50,200 nucleotides of DNA from an uncultured Oscillibacter sp. (GTDB lineage: Bacteria; Bacillota; Clostridia; Oscillospirales; Oscillospiraceae): assembly GCA_910585385.1 (NCBI GenBank), contig CAJUDV010000015.1, forward strand, positions 1-50,200. Direction: 5' to 3'. Made by a program: the position numbers and the translations under genes. Below the pieces are notes generated by a model. It saw only the letters and a program-made list of their open reading frames with translations, ran no database searches and had not been told where the DNA came from. Positions 8,994-16,210 of this stretch are shown here, piece by piece (positions within the stretch are counted from its first letter, which is position 1; the number at the start of each line of letters is the position of its first letter).

Positions 8994-9995
8994 TCAATCG
9001 GGAATATTCAGGTCCTCCGGGAGGCGGTCCTCCACATAGGGGTTGAGAAACTGGTTCACCAGAGCCAGGGTCTCCTCCGGGTCCACGTAGATATAGGGGG
9101 ACTTCCACTCCCCGGGCAGGGTGCAGAAGTCAATGCGGTCCGGCCCCATGGTGATGAACTGGGCCCCCAGCCAGGCCAGGTTGTTGATGGTCAGGTCCGT
9201 CTCTACATACTGGTGGAAGATCTTCACAAACTCATTGACCTTGGTGACGTTGGCGGGAGTCAGCGTCTTTTTGGCCACGGCCTTCAAAAAGTTCTGCTGG
9301 GTGGTCATGCGGCCCACATCCTCGCTGCCGTAGCCGGTGCCGTCGTTGTTGTGCCGGAAGCGCACCACTTTCAGCGCGTCTTCGCCGTAGAGGAGGCGGG
9401 TGCCCTTCGTGAAGTGGATGGAGAGGTCCTGATAGGGGTCATCGTAGTCCATGTCGATGGGAATATAGAACTCCACGCCTCCGATGGCGTTCACCAGGGC
9501 CTCAAAGCCCCTGAGATCCACCAGCACCGTGTAGTCCACCGGGATGCCCAGCTGGTGGGACACCACCTCCGCCAGCAGCTCCATGCCGCCGGTGTTGTAG
9601 GCGGCGTTGATCTTGTGGTTCTTCCCGTTGAAAAAGGCCTTGCTGTCCCGGGGGATGCTGACGCCATAGGCGTAGCCGGTAGCGGCGTCCACCGCCAGGA
9701 GAATGTTGGTGTCGCTGCCGCCGTTGCCGTCATCCACACCGGAAACCAGGATGGTGTAGAAGTCCGGCTTCCGCTCCCGGTGGGACCGGAGGGCCTCCGC
9801 CGCCGCGTCCTCCTGAGGGTCCTCCTCCCCAGGCCCGTCCACTGTCTGAGCAGGGGGCAGATCCTCCGCTCTCTGCTCCGGCGCCTGGAAAAAGCTGTGG
9901 ACACCGGCGTAAATCACAGCCACGGTCAAAACCGCCAGAATGACGATCAGGGGCATGTTGTTCCGCTCACGGCGGCGGGATCGGGGATTTGGCAT
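8994..9995 (-). CDS. LytR-CpsA-Psr (LCP) family protein
   Basis: The 333-residue protein has an N-terminal positively charged tail, one membrane anchor (about residues 14-34) and an extracellular LCP domain. LCP enzymes transfer undecaprenyl-linked glycopolymers (teichoic acid-like, capsule) onto peptidoglycan. Family motifs include the SGVDDGNGGSDTN strand near residue 85, the IPRDSKAFF segment with its conserved Arg-Asp, KINAAY, and VVRFRHNNDG with GRMTTQQNFL. It heads a pair with the downstream S-layer transglutaminase. The promoter upstream is good. The polymer it ligates is unknown. Confidence 0.9.
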   Translation of the reverse strand: MPNPRSRRRERNNMPLIVILAVLTVAVIYAGVHSFFQAPEQRAEDLPPAQTVDGPGEEDPQEDAAAEALRSHRERKPDFYTILVSGVDDGNGGSDTNILLAVDAATGYAYGVSIPRDSKAFFNGKNHKINAAYNTGGMELLAEVVSHQLGIPVDYTVLVDLRGFEALVNAIGGVEFYIPIDMDYDDPYQDLSIHFTKGTRLLYGEDALKVVRFRHNNDGTGYGSEDVGRMTTQQNFLKAVAKKTLTPANVTKVNEFVKIFHQYVETDLTINNLAWLGAQFITMGPDRIDFCTLPGEWKSPYIYVDPEETLALVNQFLNPYVEDRLPEDLNIPD

Positions 9996-10072
9996 GGGAA
10001 GCTCTCCTTATCGGCGCGGCGGCAGGATCACGCAGCGCCGCGAAATTTTTTGATTGACATAACGCGTCTCCT

Positions 10073-10101
10073 ATTATACGGCCCCGCCGCGAAAAACACA
10101 A
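10073..10101 (-). promoter_or_regulatory. Promoter of the LCP/transglutaminase pair
   Basis: On the minus strand TTGTGT (10096-10101), a 17-base spacer and a perfect TATAAT (10073-10078) give a plausible sigma-A promoter with a leader of about 70 bases to the LCP start. Confidence 0.6.
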
Positions 10102-10164
10102 GAGGGAAATCCGGGTTTCCTGTCCGGCAGGGCCTGTCCCACGCCAAAGACACGGGGAAGAAGG

Positions 10165-10205
10165 GCCGGCAAGCCGTCCCAAATGCCTTGGGGCGGCCTG
10201 CCGGC
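10165..10205 (-). terminator. Hairpin after the spoIIID pair
   Basis: A long imperfect GC-rich stem starts just past the stop of the 88-residue gene. It is followed on the minus strand by CCTTCTTCCCC, not a clean U run, so it may be a terminator or only a transcript-end stabiliser. Confidence 0.45.
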
Positions 10206-10208
10206 AGC

Positions 10209-10475
10209 CTATTCCGTCTCCTCCTCCGTCTCCTCCTGTACCGCCGCGATCCGCTCCAGCAGCGCCTTGATGTCTGCCAGCAGCTCGTTCTGATAGGACA
10301 GGGCGCAGTGGACAAAGTGGAGGGCCGAGTCCGCCTGCTGAAGGGGCTCCGTGCCGTCTACCGGATGGGGCCAGCGGCGGACGGGAGGCTCCGGCGTAGT
10401 CGGCACGCCGGAGACCGCCGGCAATCCCGCCTCCGCCACTCTGGGGCGGTTCCGCCCCTGCATCTGCTTCGCCAT
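10209..10475 (-). CDS. Small protein of unknown function, downstream of spoIIID
   Basis: I do not recognise this 88-residue product. The first half is basic and proline-rich. The second half (about residues 45-88) is an amphipathic helix (SYQNELLADIKALLERI) that could form a coiled coil, ending in a run of Glu and Thr. It has no signal peptide or membrane segment. It starts 12 bases after the spoIIID stop with AAGGAGGAAT upstream, so it is almost certainly co-transcribed and probably expressed in the mother cell during sporulation. Confidence 0.65.
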   Translation of the reverse strand: MAKQMQGRNRPRVAEAGLPAVSGVPTTPEPPVRRWPHPVDGTEPLQQADSALHFVHCALSYQNELLADIKALLERIAAVQEETEEETE

Positions 10476-10487
10476 ATCGATTCCTCC

Positions 10488-10736
10488 TTATGTGCCGCGG
10501 TACTTCCTGCGGGTGGCGATGCCGCCCCGGATATGCCGCTGGGCCTTGTTGACGTCCAAAACTTCTTTGACCTGTATGTACAGCGCCCGGTTGAACTGGG
10601 GCAGCCGCTCGGAGATGTCCTTATGTACGGTGGATTTGCTGATGCCGAATTTCTGCGCGGCGGCGCGGACAGTGGTCCGGTTCTCTATGATGTACTGGGC
10701 CAGGCGCTCTGCCCGCTCCTCCATGTTTCCCTTCAA
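10488..10736 (-). CDS. spoIIID: Sporulation transcriptional regulator SpoIIID
   Basis: The 82-residue DNA-binding protein switches mother-cell gene expression between the sigma-E and sigma-K phases. The sequence closely follows the family throughout: TTVRAAAQKFGISKSTVHKD forms the helix-turn-helix (about residues 21-40), then SERLP, VKEVLD and RHIRGG with a basic tail that also contacts DNA. An alternative ATG at 10724 would shorten it by four residues; GAAGGGAAAC fits the first. It is followed by an unknown small gene and preceded by a sigma-E-like promoter. Confidence 0.96.
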   Translation of the reverse strand: MKGNMEERAERLAQYIIENRTTVRAAAQKFGISKSTVHKDISERLPQFNRALYIQVKEVLDVNKAQRHIRGGIATRRKYRGT

Positions 10737-10766
10737 AACACAACACTCCCCGCCTCTAGTTGCTCT

Positions 10767-10795
10767 ATCCTATGCGGCGCGGCACGGGGATATGT
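10767..10795 (-). promoter_or_regulatory. Candidate sigma-E promoter of spoIIID
   Basis: On the minus strand ACATATC (10789-10795), 14 bases and CATAGGAT (10767-10774) resemble the sigma-E consensus (KMATATT, 14-15 bases, CATACAMT). The start site would lie about 24 bases before the spoIIID ATG. In Bacillus spoIIID is a sigma-E gene, which supports the reading. Confidence 0.5.
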
Positions 10796-10953
10796 TCCCC
10801 CAGGGCTCCGGAAAATGAAGCGCAGAGAAAATTTTAGGAAAATTTGGTAGTTTCTTACAATGGACAAACGGCGCCGTTTCTGCAAGAATAGACCCTGTGC
10901 GCCGGCAGAGGCTTTGGGAGAAAATTTTCCAAAAGTGATATTTGCGACTATGC

Positions 10954-11002
10954 AAACTATATCTTGTGTGCTAGAATAATCGAGCATCACAAGATATATA
11001 AC
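10954..11002 (+). promoter_or_regulatory. Two NrdR boxes and promoter of nrdD
   Basis: Box 1 (10954-10969) matches the NrdR consensus ACACWATATATWGTGT at 14 of 16 positions. Box 2 (10987-11002) matches at about 10 of 16. Their starts are 33 bases apart, close to three helical turns, as is usual for NrdR operators. An extended -10 (TGC then TAGAAT, 10972-10977) lies between them, so NrdR bound here would block RNA polymerase when dATP/ATP levels signal sufficiency. Confidence 0.75.
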
Positions 11003-11062
11003 CATTTGCAAATACAGATCTGTAACGGCACAGTTTACAGACAAGATGAGGAGAACGCGTCC

Positions 11063-13240
11063 ATGAACGTTATCAAGCGGAACAGCACAGAGGTCAGTTT
11101 TGACATTACCAAAATCATCGCGGCCATCACCATGGCCAACGAGAGCATCCCGGAGTCCAGCCGCATGACGCCGGTGCAGATTCGCCGGATCGCCGAATCC
11201 GTGGAGCTCAACTGCCAAAAGCTGGACCGCGCCCCTTCCGTGGAGGAGATTCAGGACCTGGTGGAGTACCAGATCATGGCCCACGGCGCCTTCGAGGCGG
11301 CCAAGAGCTACATCACCTACCGCTACACCCGCTCCCTCATCCGCAAGAGCAACACCACCGACGACAAAATTCTCACCCTCATCGAGTGCAACAACGAGGA
11401 GGCCAAGCAGGAGAACAGCAACAAAAACCCCACGGTGAACTCCGTCCAGCGGGACTATATGGCCGGCGAGGTCAGCCGGGACATCACCAGCCGCCTTCTC
11501 CTGCCCCCGGATATTGTGGAGGCCCACAACGCCGGCATCATCCACTTTCACGACACGGACTACTATGCCCAGCACATGCACAACTGCGACTTAGTGGACC
11601 TGGAGGACATGCTGCAAAACGGCACCGTCATCTCCGGCACCCTGATCGAAAAGCCCCACTCCTTTTCCACCGCCTGCAACATCGCCACCCAGATCATCGC
11701 CCAGGTGGCCTCCAACCAGTACGGCGGCCAGTCCATCTCCCTGACCCATCTGGCCCCCTTTGTGGACGTCAGCCGGAAGAAGATCCGCAAGAGCGTAGAG
11801 CAGGAGCTGCGGGACATCAGCGCCTCCGTTTCGCCGGACAGGCTCCAGGAGATGGTGGAGACCCGGCTGCTGGAGGAGATCCGCCGGGGCGTGCAGACCA
11901 TTCAGTACCAGGTGGTGACACTGCTGACCACCAACGGACAGGCTCCCTTTGTCACCGTGTTCATGTACCTGGGGGAGACTGACGACCCCCAGACCAAGCA
12001 CGATCTGGCCCTCATCATCGAGGAGGTCCTCAAGCAGCGATACGAGGGCGTGAAAAACGAATCCGGCGTGTGGATCACCCCCGCCTTTCCCAAGCTGATC
12101 TACGTGTTGGAGGAGGACAACGTCAACCCCGGCACTCCCTATTACTACCTGACAGAGCTCTCCGCCAAGTGTACCGCCCGCCGCATGGTGCCGGACTATA
12201 TCTCCGAGAAAAAGATGCTGGAGCTGAAGGTGGACAAAAACGGCGACGGCAACTGCTACCCCTGCATGGGCTGCCGCAGCTTCCTGACCCCCTATGTGGA
12301 CCCGGAGACGGGCAAGCCCAAATACTACGGCCGGTTCAACCAGGGCGTTGTGACCATCAGCCTTCCCGACGTAGCCCTGACCTCCGGGGGGAATATCGAG
12401 AAGTTCTGGAAGATCTTTGACGAGCGGCTGGAGCTGTGCCACCGGGCCCTTCTGTGCCGCCACGAGCGGCTCAGGGGCACTCTCTCCGACGCCGCCCCCA
12501 TCCTCTGGCAGTACGGCGCCTGCGCCCGGCTCAAGAAGGGCGAGCCCATCGACAAACTCCTCTACGGCGGCTACTCCACCATCTCCCTGGGCTACGCCGG
12601 TCTCTACGAGTGCGTGAAATACATGACCGGCAAGAGCCACACGGACCCCGCCGCCACCCCCTTTGCCCTGGAGATCATGGAGACCATGAACGCCGCCTGC
12701 CGGAAGTGGAAGGCCGCGCACAACATCGACTTCAGCCTCTACGGCACGCCCCTGGAGTCCACCACCTACAAGTTTGCCAAATGCCTCCAGAAGCGGTTTG
12801 GCGTCATTGAGGGCATTACGGACAAAGGCTACATCACCAACAGCTACCACGTCCACGTGACGGAGGAGATCGATGCCTTCACCAAGCTGAAATTCGAGGC
12901 CCAGTTCCAGCACCTGTCCCCCGGCGGCGCCATCAGCTATGTGGAGGTGCCGGACATGCAGAACAACCTGGAGGCGGTGCTCCAGGTGATGCGCTTCATC
13001 TACGACAACATCATCTACGCTGAGCTGAACACCAAGAGCGACTACTGCCAGGTCTGCGGCTGGGACGGTGAGATCCAGATTTCCGAGGAGGGCGGCAAGC
13101 TCATTTGGAAATGCCCCCAGTGCGGCAACACCGATCAGGACAAGATGAACGTGGCCCGCCGCACCTGCGGCTACATCGGAACCCAGTTCTGGAACCAGGG
13201 CCGGACCCAGGAGATCCGGGACCGGGTGCTGCACCTGTAA
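11063..13240 (+). CDS. nrdD: Anaerobic ribonucleoside-triphosphate reductase
   Basis: The 725-residue class III ribonucleotide reductase makes dNTPs from NTPs under anoxia with a glycyl radical installed by NrdG. An N-terminal ATP-cone (about residues 1-95) provides allosteric control. The NSVQRDYMAGEVSRDI and AHMHNCDLVDLEDM segments belong to the catalytic barrel. The C-terminus carries a zinc site of two CxxC pairs (YCQVCG, WKCPQCG) and the glycyl-radical loop RRTCGYIG. The frame is open 33 codons upstream, but ATG 11063 with GAGGAG in front begins the ATP-cone exactly. It is followed by a tiny zinc-ribbon gene and nrdG. Confidence 0.96.
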   Translation: MNVIKRNSTEVSFDITKIIAAITMANESIPESSRMTPVQIRRIAESVELNCQKLDRAPSVEEIQDLVEYQIMAHGAFEAAKSYITYRYTRSLIRKSNTTDDKILTLIECNNEEAKQENSNKNPTVNSVQRDYMAGEVSRDITSRLLLPPDIVEAHNAGIIHFHDTDYYAQHMHNCDLVDLEDMLQNGTVISGTLIEKPHSFSTACNIATQIIAQVASNQYGGQSISLTHLAPFVDVSRKKIRKSVEQELRDISASVSPDRLQEMVETRLLEEIRRGVQTIQYQVVTLLTTNGQAPFVTVFMYLGETDDPQTKHDLALIIEEVLKQRYEGVKNESGVWITPAFPKLIYVLEEDNVNPGTPYYYLTELSAKCTARRMVPDYISEKKMLELKVDKNGDGNCYPCMGCRSFLTPYVDPETGKPKYYGRFNQGVVTISLPDVALTSGGNIEKFWKIFDERLELCHRALLCRHERLRGTLSDAAPILWQYGACARLKKGEPIDKLLYGGYSTISLGYAGLYECVKYMTGKSHTDPAATPFALEIMETMNAACRKWKAAHNIDFSLYGTPLESTTYKFAKCLQKRFGVIEGITDKGYITNSYHVHVTEEIDAFTKLKFEAQFQHLSPGGAISYVEVPDMQNNLEAVLQVMRFIYDNIIYAELNTKSDYCQVCGWDGEIQISEEGGKLIWKCPQCGNTDQDKMNVARRTCGYIGTQFWNQGRTQEIRDRVLHL

Positions 13241-13286
13241 GCGCCGTGATACGGTGAGCGCGTTTTGAATGAAAGGAGAATTCGAT

Positions 13287-13427
13287 ATGTCAATCCAATC
13301 TGCGTATGACGAAATCCTGGAGGATACCCAGTGCCCAAATTGCGGATGCGTGGGTATGCTGCCCAACGGCAGTTTTGACTACTGCTGTCCAAACTGTGAC
13401 TACGAGGGCTCCCTTGAGGACGATTAA
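13287..13427 (+). CDS. 46-residue zinc-ribbon protein between nrdD and nrdG
   Basis: A small open frame of 46 codons lies in the nrdD-nrdG gap, with a strong AAAGGAGAA site 7 bases before its ATG. The product has two identical CPNC knuckles (residues 16-19 and 34-37) plus Cys21 and Cys33, an acidic N-terminal helix and an acidic tail, so it should fold as a single zinc ribbon. It resembles the CxxC pairs at the NrdD C-terminus. nrdG, 14 bases downstream, has only a weak ribosome site and may depend on coupling to this gene. The function is unknown; an accessory role to NrdD or NrdG is a guess from position. Confidence 0.75.
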   Translation: MSIQSAYDEILEDTQCPNCGCVGMLPNGSFDYCCPNCDYEGSLEDD

Positions 13428-13441
13428 CCGACAGCGCGGCT

Positions 13442-13978
13442 ATGTACTACGGAGAGATCAAAAACTGCGATATCGCCAATGGCGAGGGCGTCCGGGTGAC
13501 GCTGTTCGTCTCCGGCTGCACTAACCGCTGCCCCCACTGCTTCCAGCCCCAGACCTGGGACTTTACCTACGGCCAGCCCTTCACGGCGGAGACGGAGGAA
13601 GGCCTGCTCTCCCTGCTGGCCCCGGATTACATCAATGGCCTGACCCTGCTGGGAGGCGAACCCTTTGAACCGGAGAACCAGCGATCGCTGCTGCCCTTCC
13701 TCCGCCGGGTGCAGGAGCGGTTTCCGGAGAAAAATATCTGGTGCTTCACCGGTTTTACCTACGAGGAACTCCTGACCGAGGGAAGCCATCCCCGGTGCGA
13801 GGTGACGGATGAGCTTCTCTCTTTGCTGGACGTGCTGGTGGACGGGCGGTTTGTGGAGGAACTGAAAAATATCGGACTGCGGTTTCGGGGGAGTTCCAAT
13901 CAGCGGCTGATTGATTTGAACGCCACACGGCGGAGCGGGAAGATCATTCTTCTGCCGGACCGAAAGCGGGGAATTTGA
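13442..13978 (+). CDS. nrdG: Anaerobic ribonucleotide reductase activating protein
   Basis: The 178-residue radical-SAM activase generates the glycyl radical of NrdD. The CxxxCxxC cluster motif is in SGCTNRCPHC (about residues 21-28), and the GGEPFEPEN SAM-binding motif follows near residue 63. The N-terminal MYYGEIKNCDIANGEGVR is typical. Length is normal. It is the last gene of the nrdD operon. The sequence just before its ATG lacks a good Shine-Dalgarno, which suggests translational coupling to the small upstream gene. Confidence 0.95.
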   Translation: MYYGEIKNCDIANGEGVRVTLFVSGCTNRCPHCFQPQTWDFTYGQPFTAETEEGLLSLLAPDYINGLTLLGGEPFEPENQRSLLPFLRRVQERFPEKNIWCFTGFTYEELLTEGSHPRCEVTDELLSLLDVLVDGRFVEELKNIGLRFRGSSNQRLIDLNATRRSGKIILLPDRKRGI

Positions 13979-13989
13979 TAAAAGTTTCG

Positions 13990-14035
13990 CACAAGCCTTT
14001 TCAAAGGCTTGTGGGGTTCCGGGGCAAAGCCCCGG
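13990..14035 (+). repeat. Two-hairpin repeat, copy 1
   Basis: Immediately after nrdG, a stem CACAAGCCTTT/AAAGGCTTGTG (13990-14013) is followed by CCGGGGC-AAA-GCCCCGG (14019-14035). A second copy in inverse orientation lies at 14290-14335. The shared words are CCTTTTCAAAGG, TGGGG and GGGGCAAAGCCCC. It looks like a member of a dispersed intergenic repeat family. Confidence 0.6.
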
Positions 14036-14106
14036 GTCGCGCCGCGCACGGCACGAAATTCCCAACCCCTGTTTTTTCTGTGCGAGGCAAAAAACTCTGC
14101 AAGTGA

Positions 14107-14143
14107 GAGCGCCTTTGCCGCCCTTTGGGCGGCAAAGGCGCTC
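14107..14143. terminator. 17-bp perfect stem-loop
   Basis: A perfect 17-bp stem (14107-14123 with 14127-14143) around a TTT loop lies in the convergent nrdG/FAH gap. It lacks a T run on either side, so it probably stabilises the transcript end or belongs to the repeat cluster. Confidence 0.5.
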
Positions 14144-14203
14144 TTCACATCTTCCCCTCACTTGGTGTGCACCGATCCCCGGCCATAGAACCACCAAATA
14201 CGC

Positions 14204-14238
14204 AAAAATGATGCGGCTGTGACAGCCGCATCATTTTT
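14204..14238. terminator. Bidirectional terminator nrdG / FAH gene
   Basis: A perfect 16-bp stem (14204-14219 with 14223-14238) carries A5 on one side and T5 on the other, so it reads as an intrinsic terminator on both strands between the convergent nrdG and FAH-family genes. Confidence 0.85.
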
Positions 14239-14289
14239 ATTCTTAGAGCAGTTCGGTATGCCGTATTTTTCCCGCTCCGCTCGAAACCG

Positions 14290-14335
14290 CAGGGGGCTTT
14301 GCCCCCTGCACCCCCACCGCCCTTTGAAAAGGGCG
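14290..14335 (-). repeat. Two-hairpin repeat, copy 2 (inverted)
   Basis: Read on the minus strand, a CCGCCCTTT/AAAGGGCGG stem (14316-14335 plus strand) and a CAGGGGGC-AAAG-CCCCCTG stem (14290-14309) reproduce the two-hairpin order of copy 1 with the same conserved loops. It ends about 25 bases past the FAH gene stop. Confidence 0.6.
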
Positions 14336-14361
14336 GCCCCAAACTTCAGCAATCTCCTCTT

Positions 14362-15210
14362 TTACTCCACAGTGTTCCGCAGAACACCGATTCCCGCAAT
14401 CTCGCACTCCACCACGTCGCCAGGTTTCAAAAATTTCGGCGGGTCAAAGCCCATGCCCACTCCGGCGGGGGTGCCTGTTGCGATGATGGTTCCCGGCAGC
14501 AGCGTCATGCCGGCCGTCAGCTCCTCCAGCACCTCGGCGATGGAGTTGATCAGCAGGGCCGTGTTGGCCGCCTGCCGCGTCTCCCCGTTCACCCTGGAGG
14601 AGATGTCCAGGGCGGGGGGAAAGGCGATCTCTTCCGCCGTGACGATGCAGGGCCCCATGGGGGTGAAACCGTCCAGGCTCTTGCCAAAGTACCACTGCTT
14701 GTGGCCAGTCTGCACATCCCGGGCGGAGACGTCGTTGACGACGGTGTAGCCAAAGATGTACTCCCCGGCCTCCGCCGCCTTCACATTCCGGGCGGTCTTT
14801 CCTAGAATCACCGCCAGTTCCGCCTCGTAATCCAGCCGCTCCACCAGGCCCGGGTGGCTCCGGATGGCCCCCTCCGGAGCCACAGCCTCCGTCACCCGCT
14901 TGGAGAAGTATACCGCCACGGGCTTTTCCTTGGCAAAGGCCCCGGCGTCGTAACCGGCGGCCTCCTCCAGGTGGGCCTTGTAGTTCATGCCAAGACAGAT
15001 CATGTCCTGCCGGGGTCGGGGAATGGGGGCCAGCAGTGTGACCGCCCCCAGGGGGACCGCCTCCCCGGCCCGGGCGGCGGCGCCCGCCAGGTCTCCACCC
15101 TCAATCAGAGCGTTCATATCCACACAGGGCAGGGGCCGGACAGCGGCGCCGTCCGGGCTCAGAATCCCCACCCGCTCCCTTCCGTCCTGGAGATAGGTGA
15201 CCAGTTTCAT
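14362..15210 (-). CDS. Fumarylacetoacetate hydrolase (FAH) family protein
   Basis: The 282-residue product has the FAH fold: an N-terminal half (residues 1-70), then the catalytic mixed-beta-roll domain starting at MICLGMNYKAHLEE. The metal-binding acidic cluster DYEAELAVILGK, the NDVSARDVQ segment, GKSLDGFTPMGPC and the ATGTPAGVG motif are all present. The family includes acylpyruvate hydrolases, oxaloacetate tautomerases and aromatic-degradation hydratases, and the substrate cannot be chosen here. It has a strong AGGAGGAACG site and lies downstream of the ABC importer on the same strand, separated by a repeat insertion. Confidence 0.88.
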   Translation of the reverse strand: MKLVTYLQDGRERVGILSPDGAAVRPLPCVDMNALIEGGDLAGAAARAGEAVPLGAVTLLAPIPRPRQDMICLGMNYKAHLEEAAGYDAGAFAKEKPVAVYFSKRVTEAVAPEGAIRSHPGLVERLDYEAELAVILGKTARNVKAAEAGEYIFGYTVVNDVSARDVQTGHKQWYFGKSLDGFTPMGPCIVTAEEIAFPPALDISSRVNGETRQAANTALLINSIAEVLEELTAGMTLLPGTIIATGTPAGVGMGFDPPKFLKPGDVVECEIAGIGVLRNTVE

Positions 15211-15229
15211 CGTTCCTCCTAATTACGGC

Positions 15230-15265
15230 AGCAGCAGCTTGTCGTCCGCCTCGTCGGACCCGCTG
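15230..15265. repeat. 36-bp direct repeat, copy A
   Basis: This copy is identical to 15423-15458. Read on the minus strand it encodes the same C-terminal tail SGSDEADDKLLL as the ABC ATPase, here ending LLLP-TAA directly before the FAH ribosome site. Confidence 0.85.
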
Positions 15266-15422
15266 CCGCCCCAAACGGCCTCCCGGCCGTTCGGGGTCCC
15301 CGAAAATTTGATTTGCCCCGGGCGGAATGAATCCGCCCGGGTCCAAGATCCCGCTTTCGCGGGATACTTGTACGCGTTCATCCGCGCCCCGCTCTGCGGG
15401 GCCCCAGTCAGCGGCTCAGGAA
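15266..15422. mobile_element. Palindrome-rich 157-bp insert between direct repeats
   Basis: Five consecutive stem-loops fill this stretch (15275-15290, 15291-15303, 15317-15341, 15348-15365, 15386-15402). It is bounded by 36-bp perfect direct repeats and carries the ABC ATPase stop codon (15416-15418). It looks like a small non-autonomous palindromic element inserted at the 3' end of the ATPase gene. No transposase is encoded, and true mobility is inferred. Confidence 0.5.
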
Positions 15423-16210
15423 AGCAGCAGCTTGTCGTCCGCCTCGTCGGACCCGCTGACTTTGCTGAACAGCTCCAGCAGCTGAGGGACGGTAAGCTTC
15501 TTCTTCTCCTCGCCGGAGACGTCGATGACAATCTTTCCGTCGTACATCATAATGAGCCGGTTGCCGTGCTGAATGGCGTCTTTCATGTTGTGGGTGACCA
15601 TCATGGTAGTCAGGCGGTTCTCCGCCACGATTTTGTCGGAGAGCTCCAGCACCTTGGCGGCGGTCTTGGGGTCCAGGGCGGCGGTGTGCTCGTCCAGGAG
15701 CAGGAGCTTGGGCTTTTTCAGTGAGGCCATCAGCAGCGTCAGCGCCTGGCGCTGGCCGCCGGAGAGGAGGCCCACCTTGCTGGTGAGCCGGTCCTCCAGC
15801 CCCAGGCCCAGACCGCTGAGCAACGCCTGGTACCGGTCCTTCTCGGTCTTGGTGAGGCCCCACTGGAGTCCCCGCCGCTGGCCCCGGCGGGCCGCCAGGG
15901 CCAAATTCTCCACAATCTGCATGGTGGGCGCGGTGCCCATCATGGGGTCCTGGAACACCCGGCCGATGAAGGCCGCCCGCCTGTGCTCCGGCAGGCGGGT
16001 GACGTCGGTGCCGCCGATGGAGATGGTGCCCGCGTCCACCGCCCAGGTGCCGGCCACGGCGTTGAGCATGGTGCTCTTACCCGCGCCGTTGCCGCCGATG
16101 ACGGTGCAGAAATCCCCCTCGTTCAGGGTGAGGGTGACGCCCCGCAGGGCCTGCTTCTCGTTGACAGTCCCGGCGTTGAAGGTCTTCCAGATCTCCTTGA
16201 TCTCAAGCAT
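15416..16210 (-). CDS. ABC transporter ATP-binding protein (TrpZ-like)
   Basis: The 264-residue ATPase subunit energises the importer encoded with the next two genes. Walker A GGNGAGKST (about residues 38-46), signature LLSGGQRQAL near 147, Walker B LLLLDEHTA near 170 and the H-loop MVTHNMKDA are intact. It overlaps the permease gene by 8 bases. The last 12 residues (GSDEADDKLLLS) lie inside a 36-bp direct repeat whose other copy sits 193 bases downstream, so the present stop is probably supplied by an inserted element and one final residue has changed. Confidence 0.9.
   Translation of the reverse strand: MLEIKEIWKTFNAGTVNEKQALRGVTLTLNEGDFCTVIGGNGAGKSTMLNAVAGTWAVDAGTISIGGTDVTRLPEHRRAAFIGRVFQDPMMGTAPTMQIVENLALAARRGQRRGLQWGLTKTEKDRYQALLSGLGLGLEDRLTSKVGLLSGGQRQALTLLMASLKKPKLLLLDEHTAALDPKTAAKVLELSDKIVAENRLTTMMVTHNMKDAIQHGNRLIMMYDGKIVIDVSGEEKKKLTVPQLLELFSKVSGSDEADDKLLLS
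15423..15458. repeat. 36-bp direct repeat, copy B
   Basis: The sequence is identical to 15230-15265 and lies within the 3' end of the ABC ATPase gene. Distance between copies is 193 bp. Confidence 0.85.

Noticed and set aside
10028..10060. Ten-codon leader peptide (MSIKKFRGAA) before the LCP gene
   Set aside because: The predicted transcription start lies only a few bases before its ATG, so its apparent ribosome site would not be in the mRNA.
8529..10850. 773-codon plus-strand open frame opposite the LCP and spoIIID genes
   Set aside because: It is an antisense shadow of well-recognised minus-strand genes, with composition typical of reverse-complement reading of GC-rich coding DNA.
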